Shown: positions 1 to 5,868, counted from the first letter of the stretch. The stretch: 6,358 nucleotides of DNA from JACRAR01 sp041665185 (GCA_041665185.1 JBAYJH010000278.1:1-6358), one strand, 5' to 3'. The notes: generated from the sequence alone by a model not told the origin. Numbers and translations are program-made.

Positions 1-1658
1 AGCGAGGTTTCCAGCAATCCTTTCACCTGTTTCTCGGAGAGTTCCAGGCTGCCTTTGAAGCGATCCGCCACATTCTTCGCCGCCTGGCGATAGTCGTCGG
101 GTCCGGCGCCGGACACGACCTCGCACAGTTCGTGTGAAAAGCCGGCAACCACTTGCAGCATTTCGTCATGGGTTGACGGCTTGCGTACCTTCGCCGGAAG
201 TCGCCGCATGCTGTTCACCATCCCCGGCGGGAAGCCCCAGGTCTTGGCAATCGCCACGCCCAGTTCCTCGAAGGAGAGGCCCAAGATCCTGGCGGCCGCG
301 GCGTCGCTGGTGAGGTTCTTCTGCTGCATCAGCTTGCGGACTTCGAGCGACTCCTCGGGAAAGTAATACTGGGCCAGCAGTTCTCCGAGCCCATGGAACA
401 TCGAACAGATGAAGCTCTCTTCGCCGGCACGCGCGTTGATCTTCAGCGCCGTTTCACGGCCGAGCAAGCCGGCCAGGTTGGCGCGCAGGAAGCTTTCCTT
501 GAGTTCGCGGGCGTTGCCCTTGTCCTGGAGATGCTCGAACAGCAATACGGTGATGGCGGTATTGCGTATGGCGTCGAATCCGAGCACCACCACCGCTCGC
601 GAGATGGTGTTGATGCTGCCGCCCCCAACCTGCCGGTAGTGCGCTGAATTCACCAGGCGCAGGATCTTGTTGGTCAGCGCAAAGTCCCGGAGTATCGTGG
701 CGGACAGGGTGTCGATGCTCTCCTTGTCCGAATTGGTCAGCTTGTTGATTGCCGAGACCGAATCCGACAGGGCGGGAAAGTCCGACTTGTGCCGCATCCT
801 TCGCAGCAGGAAATCCAGGGTGGCCTGCTTGCTCTCGGCGTCTGACGGCCCGCCGGATCCGCCACTCAGGTAATCATCCAGCGCCTGCTTCATCTGTTCG
901 GCGGAAGCGTAACGCGCCGCCGCATTCTTGGCGCTGGCTTTCAGCGCGATATCGGCCAGCCGCTCGTCGATCCGCTTTCCCGGTGGCAGAACCACCTTCT
1001 CATTGACCACCTTGTAGAGGACCTGCATCGTGTCGCCTTCGAATACCCGGCGACCGGTGAGCATTTCCAGCAGGACCAGGCCCGCGGCATAGATGTCGCC
1101 TTGCGCCGTAACCACGTTGCCGCTGACATACTCCGGCGGCATAAAGGCCGGCGTGCCGGTCAACCCGCCGTTGAGCTTGGCTGTCGAATCGGCATGAACC
1201 GCGATGCCAAAATCCATGACTTTCGGATTTCCCTTGACGTCGAGCAGGATGTTCGACGGCTTCAGGTCCCGGTGGATGATGCCTTGGGCGTGAGCCTGGA
1301 CGATCGCGCCGAGCACCGCCGACATGATGCTGGCCGCCTGGATGGGCGGAACCACGCCGACATTCCTGATGAAGCCGGCCAGGTTTCCCCCTTCCACCAA
1401 TTCAAAGACCAGGTACGGATCTCCGTCTTGCTCGCCGGAGTCGAAGATGGCCACGATATTGGCGTGCTTGAGCTTGCTGACCGCGCGCGATTCGGCCAGC
1501 AGCGATTCCTTCGATGCGCTGTCGGCAGTCGCCAGATGGAGTGTCTTGATGGCCACCTCGCGTTGCAGTTGAGGATCCCAACCCAGATAGACGATGCTCT
1601 GGGCGCCGCGCCCCAGCTCTTGCTTGACTTCGAATCGGCCGATGGTTCTTGGTATCAT
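1..1658 (-). CDS. Ser/Thr protein kinase-HDOD fusion protein, 3' end beyond the window
   Basis: The frame is open for 552 codons from ATG at 1658 to the left edge, so the C-terminus is missing. Residues ~7-264 form a Hanks-type kinase: glycine loop GRGAQSIVY (16-24), beta-3 Lys38 in VAIK, helix-C Glu56, catalytic HRDLKPSN (129-136; Asp131, Lys133, Asn136), metal-binding DFG (149-151), and a P+1 segment GTPAFMPPEY (168-177). All catalytic residues are present, so activity is expected. Two departures are Ser21 for the usual third loop glycine and PPE for APE. After a Gly/Ser-rich linker (~265-273), residues ~283-490 match an HDOD domain: ILRDFALTNKILRLVNSA, INTISRAVVVLGF, and FHGLGE (421-426), where an HD hydrolase would have His-Asp, so HDOD is probably a non-hydrolytic signalling module. 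No transmembrane segment is visible; it is likely cytoplasmic. Substrate is unknown. The start is uncertain: GTG at 1664 is in frame, a stop lies just upstream, and neither start has a clear ribosome binding site. Confidence 0.93.
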   Translation of the reverse strand, partial: MIPRTIGRFEVKQELGRGAQSIVYLGWDPQLQREVAIKTLHLATADSASKESLLAESRAVSKLKHANIVAIFDSGEQDGDPYLVFELVEGGNLAGFIRNVGVVPPIQAASIMSAVLGAIVQAHAQGIIHRDLKPSNILLDVKGNPKVMDFGIAVHADSTAKLNGGLTGTPAFMPPEYVSGNVVTAQGDIYAAGLVLLEMLTGRRVFEGDTMQVLYKVVNEKVVLPPGKRIDERLADIALKASAKNAAARYASAEQMKQALDDYLSGGSGGPSDAESKQATLDFLLRRMRHKSDFPALSDSVSAINKLTNSDKESIDTLSATILRDFALTNKILRLVNSAHYRQVGGGSINTISRAVVVLGFDAIRNTAITVLLFEHLQDKGNARELKESFLRANLAGLLGRETALKINARAGEESFICSMFHGLGELLAQYYFPEESLEVRKLMQQKNLTSDAAAARILGLSFEELGVAIAKTWGFPPGMVNSMRRLPAKVRKPSTHDEMLQVVAGFSHELCEVVSGAGPDDYRQAAKNVADRFKGSLELSEKQVKGLLETS

Positions 1659-1839
1659 GTTCACAAATCATTCACGACGGTTCGTAGACGGAGGGAAAGC
1701 GCCCAGGCGTGGCGAACAGGCCAATGCGGGCATCTTCTTCGTCGGCGACATGTTCCCGCCGGTCTGCGCTGGGTGGCATTGATGATCCTCTTTGCTATCG
1801 TCAATCGACTGCAATGGCAACCCCGGTAGTCTAGCCGCG

Positions 1840-1871
1840 TTGGAGCAAAATTCTCGCCGCCAGTATATATT
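1840..1871 (+). promoter_or_regulatory. Possible weak promoter for the YhhN gene
   Basis: TTGGAG at 1840-1845 is followed after 18 bases by TATATA at 1864-1869. The -35 matches the sigma70 consensus at only three positions, so the call rests mainly on the AT-rich -10-like run in otherwise GC-rich DNA. It would leave an untranslated leader of about 105 bases. Confidence 0.25.
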
Positions 1872-1971
1872 GGGGAAACCTGCCCCATTACCTGGCGTTC
1901 CGCCTGCCGCCGCTGCATGATGGAAAGTCTACACACTTTTGGTCAGTTGCAATGATTGCATGGAATTCCCT

Positions 1972-1976
1972 GGAGG
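1972..1976 (+). promoter_or_regulatory. Ribosome binding site of the YhhN gene
   Basis: GGAGG lies seven bases before ATG at 1984. It decides the start against the in-frame TTG at 1939, which would add 15 polar residues ahead of the first membrane helix. Confidence 0.8.
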
Positions 1977-1983
1977 CGATGCG

Positions 1984-2634
1984 ATGCAGCTGATGTTGCT
2001 TGGGGCCGCTATTTTCGCGTCGATTCTGGCTGTCCGCGCCCATTATCTCGGCGCGCGCAGTCGTTGGCAGGTGTATCTTTTCAAGCCGCTGGCGACCCTG
2101 CTGATTTTGTGCGTTGTCATTGCCGCCTGGCGTCCGTCACCGCAGCCCTACGCGCTGATGCTGGCGGCGGGGCTGCTGTTTTCGACTGCCGGCGACGTGT
2201 TCCTGATGCTGCCCAAGGACAGGTTCATCGCCGGACTGGCGAGTTTCCTGGTCGGCCACCTGTGCTATATCGCGGCATTTTCCAGCGACGTTTCATTCGG
2301 TGCCGGCGTCACGTGGTGGTGGCCCTACTTCGTACTCGGCGGCGCCGTGGTGGCCGGGCTTTGGCTCAGACTGCCGGCGGGGTTGCGGGGGCCGGTGCTG
2401 GCCTATGTGTTGGTGATTGTCGTCATGGCCGGTCAGGCGAGCGGCCGCTGGCGCGTCATGGATACCCCGGCGGCGCTGTCGGCGGCGGTAGGGGCAGGTT
2501 TGTTCGTGGTTTCCGACGCGACCCTGGCGATCGACCGGTTTGGACGCCAGTTCCGGGCGGCGCGGCTGGTCACGCTGGCCACCTACTACGCCGCGCAACT
2601 GCTGATCGCTTTGTCGGCGACCACCTGGATTTGA
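1984..2634 (+). CDS. YhhN/TMEM86 family integral membrane protein (putative lysoplasmalogenase)
   Basis: This 216-residue, very hydrophobic protein has about seven or eight predicted membrane helices and little soluble sequence. Family-type signatures are in the right order: FKP (33-35) after the first helix, the AGDVFLML segment (69-76), FLVGHLCY (88-95), LFVVSD (173-178) followed by LA, and TYYAAQ (200-205) in the last helix. The polar or charged positions within helices (Asp71, His92, Asp178) are the likely active-site group. Length fits the family. Characterised members (vertebrate TMEM86 proteins, Legionella YhhN) hydrolyse the vinyl-ether bond of lysoplasmalogens in the membrane. Aerobic proteobacteria generally lack plasmalogens, so the real substrate here is open. 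The gene stands alone on its strand, divergent from the kinase and convergent with the GST-like gene. Confidence 0.85.
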   Translation: MQLMLLGAAIFASILAVRAHYLGARSRWQVYLFKPLATLLILCVVIAAWRPSPQPYALMLAAGLLFSTAGDVFLMLPKDRFIAGLASFLVGHLCYIAAFSSDVSFGAGVTWWWPYFVLGGAVVAGLWLRLPAGLRGPVLAYVLVIVVMAGQASGRWRVMDTPAALSAAVGAGLFVVSDATLAIDRFGRQFRAARLVTLATYYAAQLLIALSATTWI

Positions 2635-2637
2635 TCC

Positions 2638-2649
2638 GCGGCTAGCCGC
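2638..2649. repeat. 12-base perfect palindrome between convergent genes
   Basis: GCGGCTAGCCGC fills most of the 19 bases between the convergent YhhN and GST stop codons. As RNA it could form a 4-bp GC stem with a CTAG loop in either direction. There is no T-tract on either side, so a terminator role is only suggested by its position. Confidence 0.4.
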
Positions 2650-2653
2650 CGTG

Positions 2654-3298
2654 TCATTCCTTGTCGATGGGGACCGCCAGAAACTCCGGGCTGGCTTCGA
2701 GTTGCGCCGCCAGTCTCTCCAGCGCGGGATAGCGCGCAGCCGGCCACTCTTCGGGCAGGACGAAGCGGATGAAACCCACCGTCACAGCCGCCGTGACGTC
2801 CGCCTGGGTCATGCGCGAGCCGGCCAGCCACTGGCCTTTGAGCGCCGCTTCAAGCTGGTCGAGTGCCACCCGCATCTGGTCGCGCAGCCGTTCCACCCAT
2901 TCCTGCCATACCAGGGCGGCAGGACGGCGGCGTTCGTAGGCAAGGCCGACCGCCTTCTCGACGGCGATTATCGCCAGTGCCGCCTTCTGCAGCACTTCGC
3001 GGCGCGGTGCGCCCCGGCGCGGCGTCAGGGCTGGTAATCCCTGCTGCTCGGCGCACTCGTCCAGGTAGTCGAGCAGGTAGGCGCTTTCGTAAAGCTTCTC
3101 GCCGGAAGGCAAGGTGAGCATCGGCACCTTGAACAGCGGATTGCTCGGCCGCATCTGATCCATATGGCGAAACACCGAAAGCGAAACATGCTCGAAGGGG
3201 ATGCCGTAATGCGTCATGGTGATGGCCACCCGGCGCACAAAGGGGGAGTCGAACAGTCCGAGTAACCGATGGACGGGCAATTTGTCGGCGGTGGTCAT
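2654..3298 (-). CDS. Glutathione S-transferase-like protein
   Basis: This 214-residue cytosolic protein has the two-domain GST layout. The thioredoxin-like N-domain (~8-85) begins with a beta strand and SPFVRRV (18-24), where Ser18 sits at the usual catalytic or glutathione-activating position. It continues with KVPML (57-61), whose Pro59 is the conserved cis-proline, and YESAYLLDYLDE (70-81), where Glu71-Ser72 would bind the glutathione gamma-glutamyl group. The all-helical C-domain contains LAGSRMTQADVTAAV (158-172), the N-capping box and conserved Asp167 of the GST fold. It may conjugate or reduce electrophiles with glutathione; the substrate cannot be read from sequence. ATG at 3298 lies three bases after the stop of the TIGR02647-type gene, with no clear ribosome binding site of its own, so translation is probably coupled to that gene. 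Confidence 0.88.
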   Translation of the reverse strand: MTTADKLPVHRLLGLFDSPFVRRVAITMTHYGIPFEHVSLSVFRHMDQMRPSNPLFKVPMLTLPSGEKLYESAYLLDYLDECAEQQGLPALTPRRGAPRREVLQKAALAIIAVEKAVGLAYERRRPAALVWQEWVERLRDQMRVALDQLEAALKGQWLAGSRMTQADVTAAVTVGFIRFVLPEEWPAARYPALERLAAQLEASPEFLAVPIDKE

Positions 3299-3301
3299 GA
3301 A

Positions 3302-3559
3302 TTACAGCTTGGCGGCGAGGAAGGAACCGGTAGACAGTATGCTCAGGGCGGCTTGCGCATGCTCCGCGGCTTCCCGCCCCAGGCTGGTCAAATAACCGCC
3401 GTCCGCCAGGGTCAGCAAACCCTTGTGATGCAGGCGTTGCGTGGCTGCAATGACATCGGCATCAGCGGTCTTGTGCACCTTGACTCCCTGCTGATTGGTC
3501 GCGAGATCGAAACGTATCAGGGTATTCAGTTCATGAACCAGATCTGGCGTATAGGGCAC
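3302..3559 (-). CDS. TIGR02647 family small protein (putative DNA-binding, function unknown)
   Basis: This 85-residue protein is recognised from memory of the TIGR02647 family: N-terminal YTPDLVHELN, then LIRFDLATNQQGVKVHKTA (14-32), QRLHHKGLLT (41-50), a short wing DGGYLTSLGREAAEHAQ (53-69) and a C-terminal tail. Length is close to the family norm of about 80 residues. The helix - helix - DGGYLT wing order resembles a winged helix, and family members are annotated as possible DNA-binding proteins without an established role. The start is GTG at 3559, chosen because a good ribosome binding site lies six bases upstream and the family N-terminus aligns there. It is three bases upstream of the GST-like gene and 51 bases downstream of the cupin gene. 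Functional link to the GST is inferred from this spacing only. Confidence 0.85.
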   Translation of the reverse strand: MPYTPDLVHELNTLIRFDLATNQQGVKVHKTADADVIAATQRLHHKGLLTLADGGYLTSLGREAAEHAQAALSILSTGSFLAAKL

Positions 3560-3565
3560 CGTTTA

Positions 3566-3572
3566 TCCTCTC
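3566..3572 (-). promoter_or_regulatory. Ribosome binding site supporting a GTG start
   Basis: Read on the minus strand, GAGAGGA is followed by six bases (TAAACG) and then GTG at 3559. This supports the non-ATG start of the TIGR02647-type gene. Confidence 0.7.
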
Positions 3573-3610
3573 TTGTCGGAATGAATGAGTTGCGTTGGTT
3601 GGCCAGCATT

Positions 3611-4009
3611 CTACAGTGCCGCCGTGACGGCGGAAGAGGAACCGGGCTGGCCCAACAGTTCGGTGTCGTCATGCGAGTATGGCGGACAGCAACAGCACAG
3701 GATGTGGAGAGGGGTGCGGCCGGAGTTTTCCACGCAATGAGGCGTTCCGGGCGGAATCCTCACGGTATCGCCTGAAGCGATAGCGAAGAACTCGCTTCCC
3801 AGGGTCATCCGTCCTTCACCCTGGGTCACGTGATACAACTCCTCAGTCGCACGGTGCCGGTGCAGCACGGTCTTCCGACCCGGCTGGACCACGGCCTCGG
3901 CCAGGCTTTGGCGACCCGGGACCGGCGTACCCGGATGCATCAACTCGCGAATTTCGGATCCATCCTTGGTCTGATAGGCTATAACATCAAGATATCGGGT
4001 TTTCATCAT
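3611..4009 (-). CDS. Single-domain cupin protein (Cupin_2 type)
   Basis: This 132-residue protein has both cupin motifs. Motif 1 is G-X5-HRH-X4-E-X6-G, with metal ligands His50, His52 and Glu57. Motif 2 is GDTVRIPPGTPHCVEN (80-95), with the fourth ligand His91. A metal-binding beta-barrel is therefore predicted, cytoplasmic and with no signal peptide. The N-terminal segment DGSEIRELMHP and TEELYHVTQGEGRM mark a common family of stand-alone cupins of unknown substrate; sugar isomerase, dioxygenase or ligand-sensing roles cannot be separated by sequence. Unusual is a run of four cysteines (105-108) in the last strand, followed by PPYSHDDTELL; family members as I recall them carry two or three. 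The start is ATG 4009, with a strong ribosome binding site. ATG 4006 is also possible, while TTG 4015 overlaps that site. Confidence 0.88.
   Translation of the reverse strand: MMKTRYLDVIAYQTKDGSEIRELMHPGTPVPGRQSLAEAVVQPGRKTVLHRHRATEELYHVTQGEGRMTLGSEFFAIASGDTVRIPPGTPHCVENSGRTPLHILCCCCPPYSHDDTELLGQPGSSSAVTAAL
3619..3633 (-). repeat. GC-rich inverted repeat at the end of the cupin gene
   Basis: CCGCCGT and ACGGCGG are separated by one base and lie within the last codons of the cupin. The transcript could fold a five- or six-bp GC stem just before the TAG stop. There is no following T-run, so it is at best a weak terminator or a pause or RNA-stability element between cupin and the next gene. Confidence 0.35.
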
Positions 4010-4015
4010 TCCCAA

Positions 4016-4022
4016 CCTCCTT
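4016..4022 (-). promoter_or_regulatory. Strong ribosome binding site of the cupin gene
   Basis: AAGGAGG on the minus strand is followed by a six-base spacer and ATG at 4009. A near-perfect site suggests efficient translation and excludes the TTG at 4015, which abuts it. Confidence 0.8.
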
Positions 4023-4058
4023 CACCAGGGGCCGCGTCAGTTTCATCCGGGGACCGTA

Positions 4059-4087
4059 TTGACAGCTTGCGGGACTCATGAGGTAAT
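4059..4087 (+). promoter_or_regulatory. Sigma70-type promoter of the lipoprotein gene
   Basis: TTGACA at 4059-4064 is a perfect -35 hexamer. After a 17-base spacer comes GGTAAT at 4082-4087, which matches the -10 consensus at four positions including the final T. Transcription would begin near 4094. This makes starts at 4059 or 4086 unlikely, because both lie within the promoter, and agrees with the GTG start at 4119. Confidence 0.55.
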
Positions 4088-4105
4088 GCCTTCATATTTT
4101 GATCC

Positions 4106-4110
4106 AAGGA
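4106..4110 (+). promoter_or_regulatory. Ribosome binding site supporting a GTG lipoprotein start
   Basis: AAGGA is followed by eight bases and GTG at 4119, the codon that begins a well-formed lipoprotein signal peptide. Confidence 0.65.
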
Positions 4111-4118
4111 TTGCAGAC

Positions 4119-4688
4119 GTGAGGAATATTTTCATATTTGCGGCGACCATCCCGATCAGTCTGGTTGGCTGCGCCGGCGTTTTCGGCGGGCGGACGGCTG
4201 GCGATGTTTCTCCACTTCAGGTCCACGACTACAACTGCGCGCAGATCGCCGCGGAATTCTCACGCTTGAAAGGCACTCATGAAGCCTTGGAGTTGTTGGC
4301 CAAGGAGAAGCAATGTGAACTCGGCAATGGCGCCGGCAGTTCGGCCGGCGAATTCGTGTTGCAGGATTCGTCCATGACCGGGAAGGCGAATTTCCCGGGC
4401 AGCTATCCGAGTTACACCCTGCTCGCTTCGGGGGCCGTCGTCGCCGGTCCGTCCACGGTGCTCACCGGCGCGTCTTCAATCCCGGTGACGCCAATCTCCG
4501 CCATGGCGATTTTCAAGAAGACCCGGGGCGACGTCTGCGACAGGTATGTGGCCGGCGGAGATTATTGCTGGTGGAGCCCGCCGGGCAATTACAGCATGTG
4601 CCCGCCGATGGCCACCTTCGGCGAATGCAGTGCTGCATACGGACGCGGCTGCCAACTCGGACACGGCAAAGTGCTGCCCTTGTGTTGA
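4119..4688 (+). CDS. Cys-rich putative lipoprotein of unknown function
   Basis: With the GTG start the product is 189 residues. It begins with a short signal peptide: Arg2, a hydrophobic core, and lipobox LVGC with the lipidated Cys18. No Asp follows the Cys (it is Ala19), so outer-membrane sorting by the Lol system is expected. Next comes an amphipathic helical stretch (~37-68) with Cys40 and Cys66 at its ends, a pattern seen in helical hairpins of small proteobacterial lipoproteins. A Gly/Ser-rich middle (~70-130) follows. The C-terminal ~50 residues hold six cysteines (140, 150, 161, 170, 178, 189) with Trp, Tyr and Pro, suggesting a small disulfide-bonded periplasmic domain. Including Cys40 and Cys66 there are eight non-lipid cysteines, an even number that fits disulfides. 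I recognise no family. It is divergent from the cupin and convergent with the nucleotidyltransferase, with only 40 bases between the stops. Confidence 0.78.
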   Translation: MRNIFIFAATIPISLVGCAGVFGGRTAGDVSPLQVHDYNCAQIAAEFSRLKGTHEALELLAKEKQCELGNGAGSSAGEFVLQDSSMTGKANFPGSYPSYTLLASGAVVAGPSTVLTGASSIPVTPISAMAIFKKTRGDVCDRYVAGGDYCWWSPPGNYSMCPPMATFGECSAAYGRGCQLGHGKVLPLC

Positions 4689-4728
4689 AAGGGCCTGGAT
4701 CGCGGAAATAATCGCAATGGCGCCGGCA

Positions 4729-5631
4729 TCATTGGTATTCCAGCCAGTCCCAGGCGGTCATGATCCAGTCGAGCGCCGACTCGCGTGTCCACGGCCGGCT
4801 CGAATGGAATAGATAATTCATCTCGGTGATCTCCAGCCACTTGAGGCTTTGCTCGTCGGCTGCGATTCCCTGCCGAAGATGGATCAGCGTTTCCCGCAAA
4901 CCGCCCGAAAGCTTGCCGCTATCCAGCAGATTATTGGGTGTGTTGTAGACCAGGCATTCGTTGAGAAAAGAAGTGATGCCCTTGGCCTGGGGAAACCCTT
5001 GGCTCCCGAGATAATTGCACAAGTTCTTCATGATCCGGACGAACTGGTTGAAACGCTTGCCGGTCTTGGTGTTCTTGGTGGCTCTGTTCACGAAATGCTG
5101 TTCCGGCCAGCTTTCGAAGGATGCGCCACTGTCTGGGTGCAGGGTCGTGCCGCTGTAATAGCTGCCGTTCGAGCGATAGCGGCGATGTTCGATGCACGGC
5201 ACGACGTTGGCATCGATGCGTTTATGGCTCTGGGTGAGGCGAAACTCCACGTTGCGGCGTTTGACGCTCTGCCGTCCGAAAGCGGCAATCAGGGCGGCCT
5301 CGAGCTCATTTCTGAAGCGGGGATGGGTATAGGCCGCATCCGAGATTCCCAGCTTCTTGTCCGAATAGCCTTGTGCAAACGTGTAGTCGGTGGTGAATAT
5401 GTCCATCAGACAGACGCCGATATCGACATCCGTGTATAGGCGGACGTTGGTGTTGTTGCGGTAGGAGCCCTGCACCGAAACGCGGATGTCGCGATTGCGC
5501 AGGCTGTCCGAGTTTGCAATGGCCGATTGGATGGCGAGCACCCGCTCGGCGATCTCTTGCCGGGTCTGCTCGGAATTGCTGGGCAGCTTGGCCCATTGAC
5601 TGAGCAGCGACTCCCTTTCAGCGTCGGTCAT
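4729..5631 (-). CDS. cGAS/DncV-like nucleotidyltransferase (CD-NTase), apparently orphan
   Basis: This 300-residue protein has the polymerase-beta-type nucleotidyltransferase core of oligonucleotide second-messenger synthases. It shows VQGSYRNNT (53-61) with the substrate-gripping Gly55-Ser56, then TDVDIGV (67-73) with metal ligands Asp68 and Asp70, and RIDANVVPC (138-146) with the third acidic ligand Asp140. All catalytic residues are intact. The helix GKRFNQFVRIMKNLCNYL (191-208) and FLNECLVYN (222-230) fit the C-terminal lobe typical of these enzymes. Known relatives join nucleotides into cyclic di- or trinucleotides that switch on a neighbouring effector (CBASS defence); 2-5A synthases and class I CCA enzymes share the fold. 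The product and clade cannot be read here. No effector, ubiquitin-like conjugation gene or HORMA/TRIP13 pair lies beside it: downstream is a convergent lipoprotein and upstream a divergent hemA. Three sampled 60-base lines of this gene gave 93/180 G+C against 120/180 for hemA; the kinase is also less GC-rich, so this hint of transfer is weak. ATG 5631 has only a poor ribosome binding site. Confidence 0.85.
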   Translation of the reverse strand: MTDAERESLLSQWAKLPSNSEQTRQEIAERVLAIQSAIANSDSLRNRDIRVSVQGSYRNNTNVRLYTDVDIGVCLMDIFTTDYTFAQGYSDKKLGISDAAYTHPRFRNELEAALIAAFGRQSVKRRNVEFRLTQSHKRIDANVVPCIEHRRYRSNGSYYSGTTLHPDSGASFESWPEQHFVNRATKNTKTGKRFNQFVRIMKNLCNYLGSQGFPQAKGITSFLNECLVYNTPNNLLDSGKLSGGLRETLIHLRQGIAADEQSLKWLEITEMNYLFHSSRPWTRESALDWIMTAWDWLEYQ

Positions 5632-5686
5632 GCAATCTTACCGTTGCCCGCATTCGGGTCTAGGGTACTGGGGCGGAAATTGCAGC

Positions 5687-5715
5687 ATTCTAACCAACGG
5701 AGCATCGCTTGGTAA
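5687..5715 (-). promoter_or_regulatory. Candidate promoter of the nucleotidyltransferase gene
   Basis: On the minus strand TTACCA (5715-5710, four of six to the -35 consensus) is followed after exactly 17 bases by TAGAAT (5692-5687, five of six to the -10 consensus). Transcription would start near 5680, giving a leader of about 50 bases. No operator-like repeat overlaps it. Confidence 0.4.
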
Positions 5716-5822
5716 TGCCGAGGTGGATGGCGAGGGCTAACGACCGCCTCACTGCGACCGCGCCCTCACTTGTTTCGTATAACGGCAAACCGGCCGGCGA
5801 CTTTAGACGGACGGTAGGGTCC

Positions 5823-5868
5823 CACCGCGCCCCCCGGCTCGCCTGCGGCTTCGCGTTTAGGCGCGGTG
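5823..5868. repeat. 9-bp inverted repeat upstream of the hemA promoter
   Basis: CACCGCGCC (5823-5831) and GGCGCGGTG (5860-5868) are perfect complements separated by 28 bases. The inner segment can itself fold small GC stems (GCC TGC GGC at 5841-5849). The right arm ends 12 bases before the -10 and covers where a -35 would sit. It could be a protein-binding site, a structured remnant of a repeat element, or chance in GC-rich DNA. Confidence 0.45.

Larger units (their letters stand above)
1659..1983. other. Divergent intergenic region between the kinase and the YhhN gene
   Basis: This 325-base gap separates two divergent genes and should hold both promoters. I see no convincing gene in it. A reading frame on the minus strand (1936-1661) is Arg-rich and resembles no family. 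The kinase-proximal half is GC-rich without a clear promoter. The YhhN-proximal half is more AT-rich, with TATATATT at 1864-1871 and a short inverted repeat TGGGG/CCCCA (1871-1875 and 1883-1887). Confidence 0.6.

Noticed and set aside
1101..1829. Long plus-strand reading frame of 242 codons across the kinase start
   Set aside because: It lies antisense to the kinase catalytic region, its translation resembles no family, and the opposite strand gives unmistakable kinase motifs. It is a by-product of GC-rich codon bias.
1661..1936. Minus-strand frame ending two bases before the kinase ATG, like an upstream coupled gene
   Set aside because: It begins with GTG without a ribosome binding site, is rich in Arg runs and Cys, and has no recognisable domain. 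It is more consistent with non-coding DNA.
1956..2645. Second plus-strand frame overlapping the YhhN gene for its whole length
   Set aside because: It is Arg/Gly-rich low-complexity sequence in the shifted frame; the other frame has clear membrane helices, family motifs and a matching ribosome binding site.
4689..4728. Bidirectional terminator between the lipoprotein and the nucleotidyltransferase
   Set aside because: No stem followed by a T-run could be found on either strand in these 40 bases.
4849..5439. Plus-strand frame of 196 codons opposite the nucleotidyltransferase
   Set aside because: It is an antisense shadow; the minus strand carries the ordered GS, DxD and D catalytic motifs.
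5730..5866. Possible integron attC-like site (GCTAAC and TATAAC in a self-complementary GC-rich stretch)
   Set aside because: The core sites do not fit RYYYAAC and GTTRRRY with proper pairing, and there is no cassette array or integrase in view.
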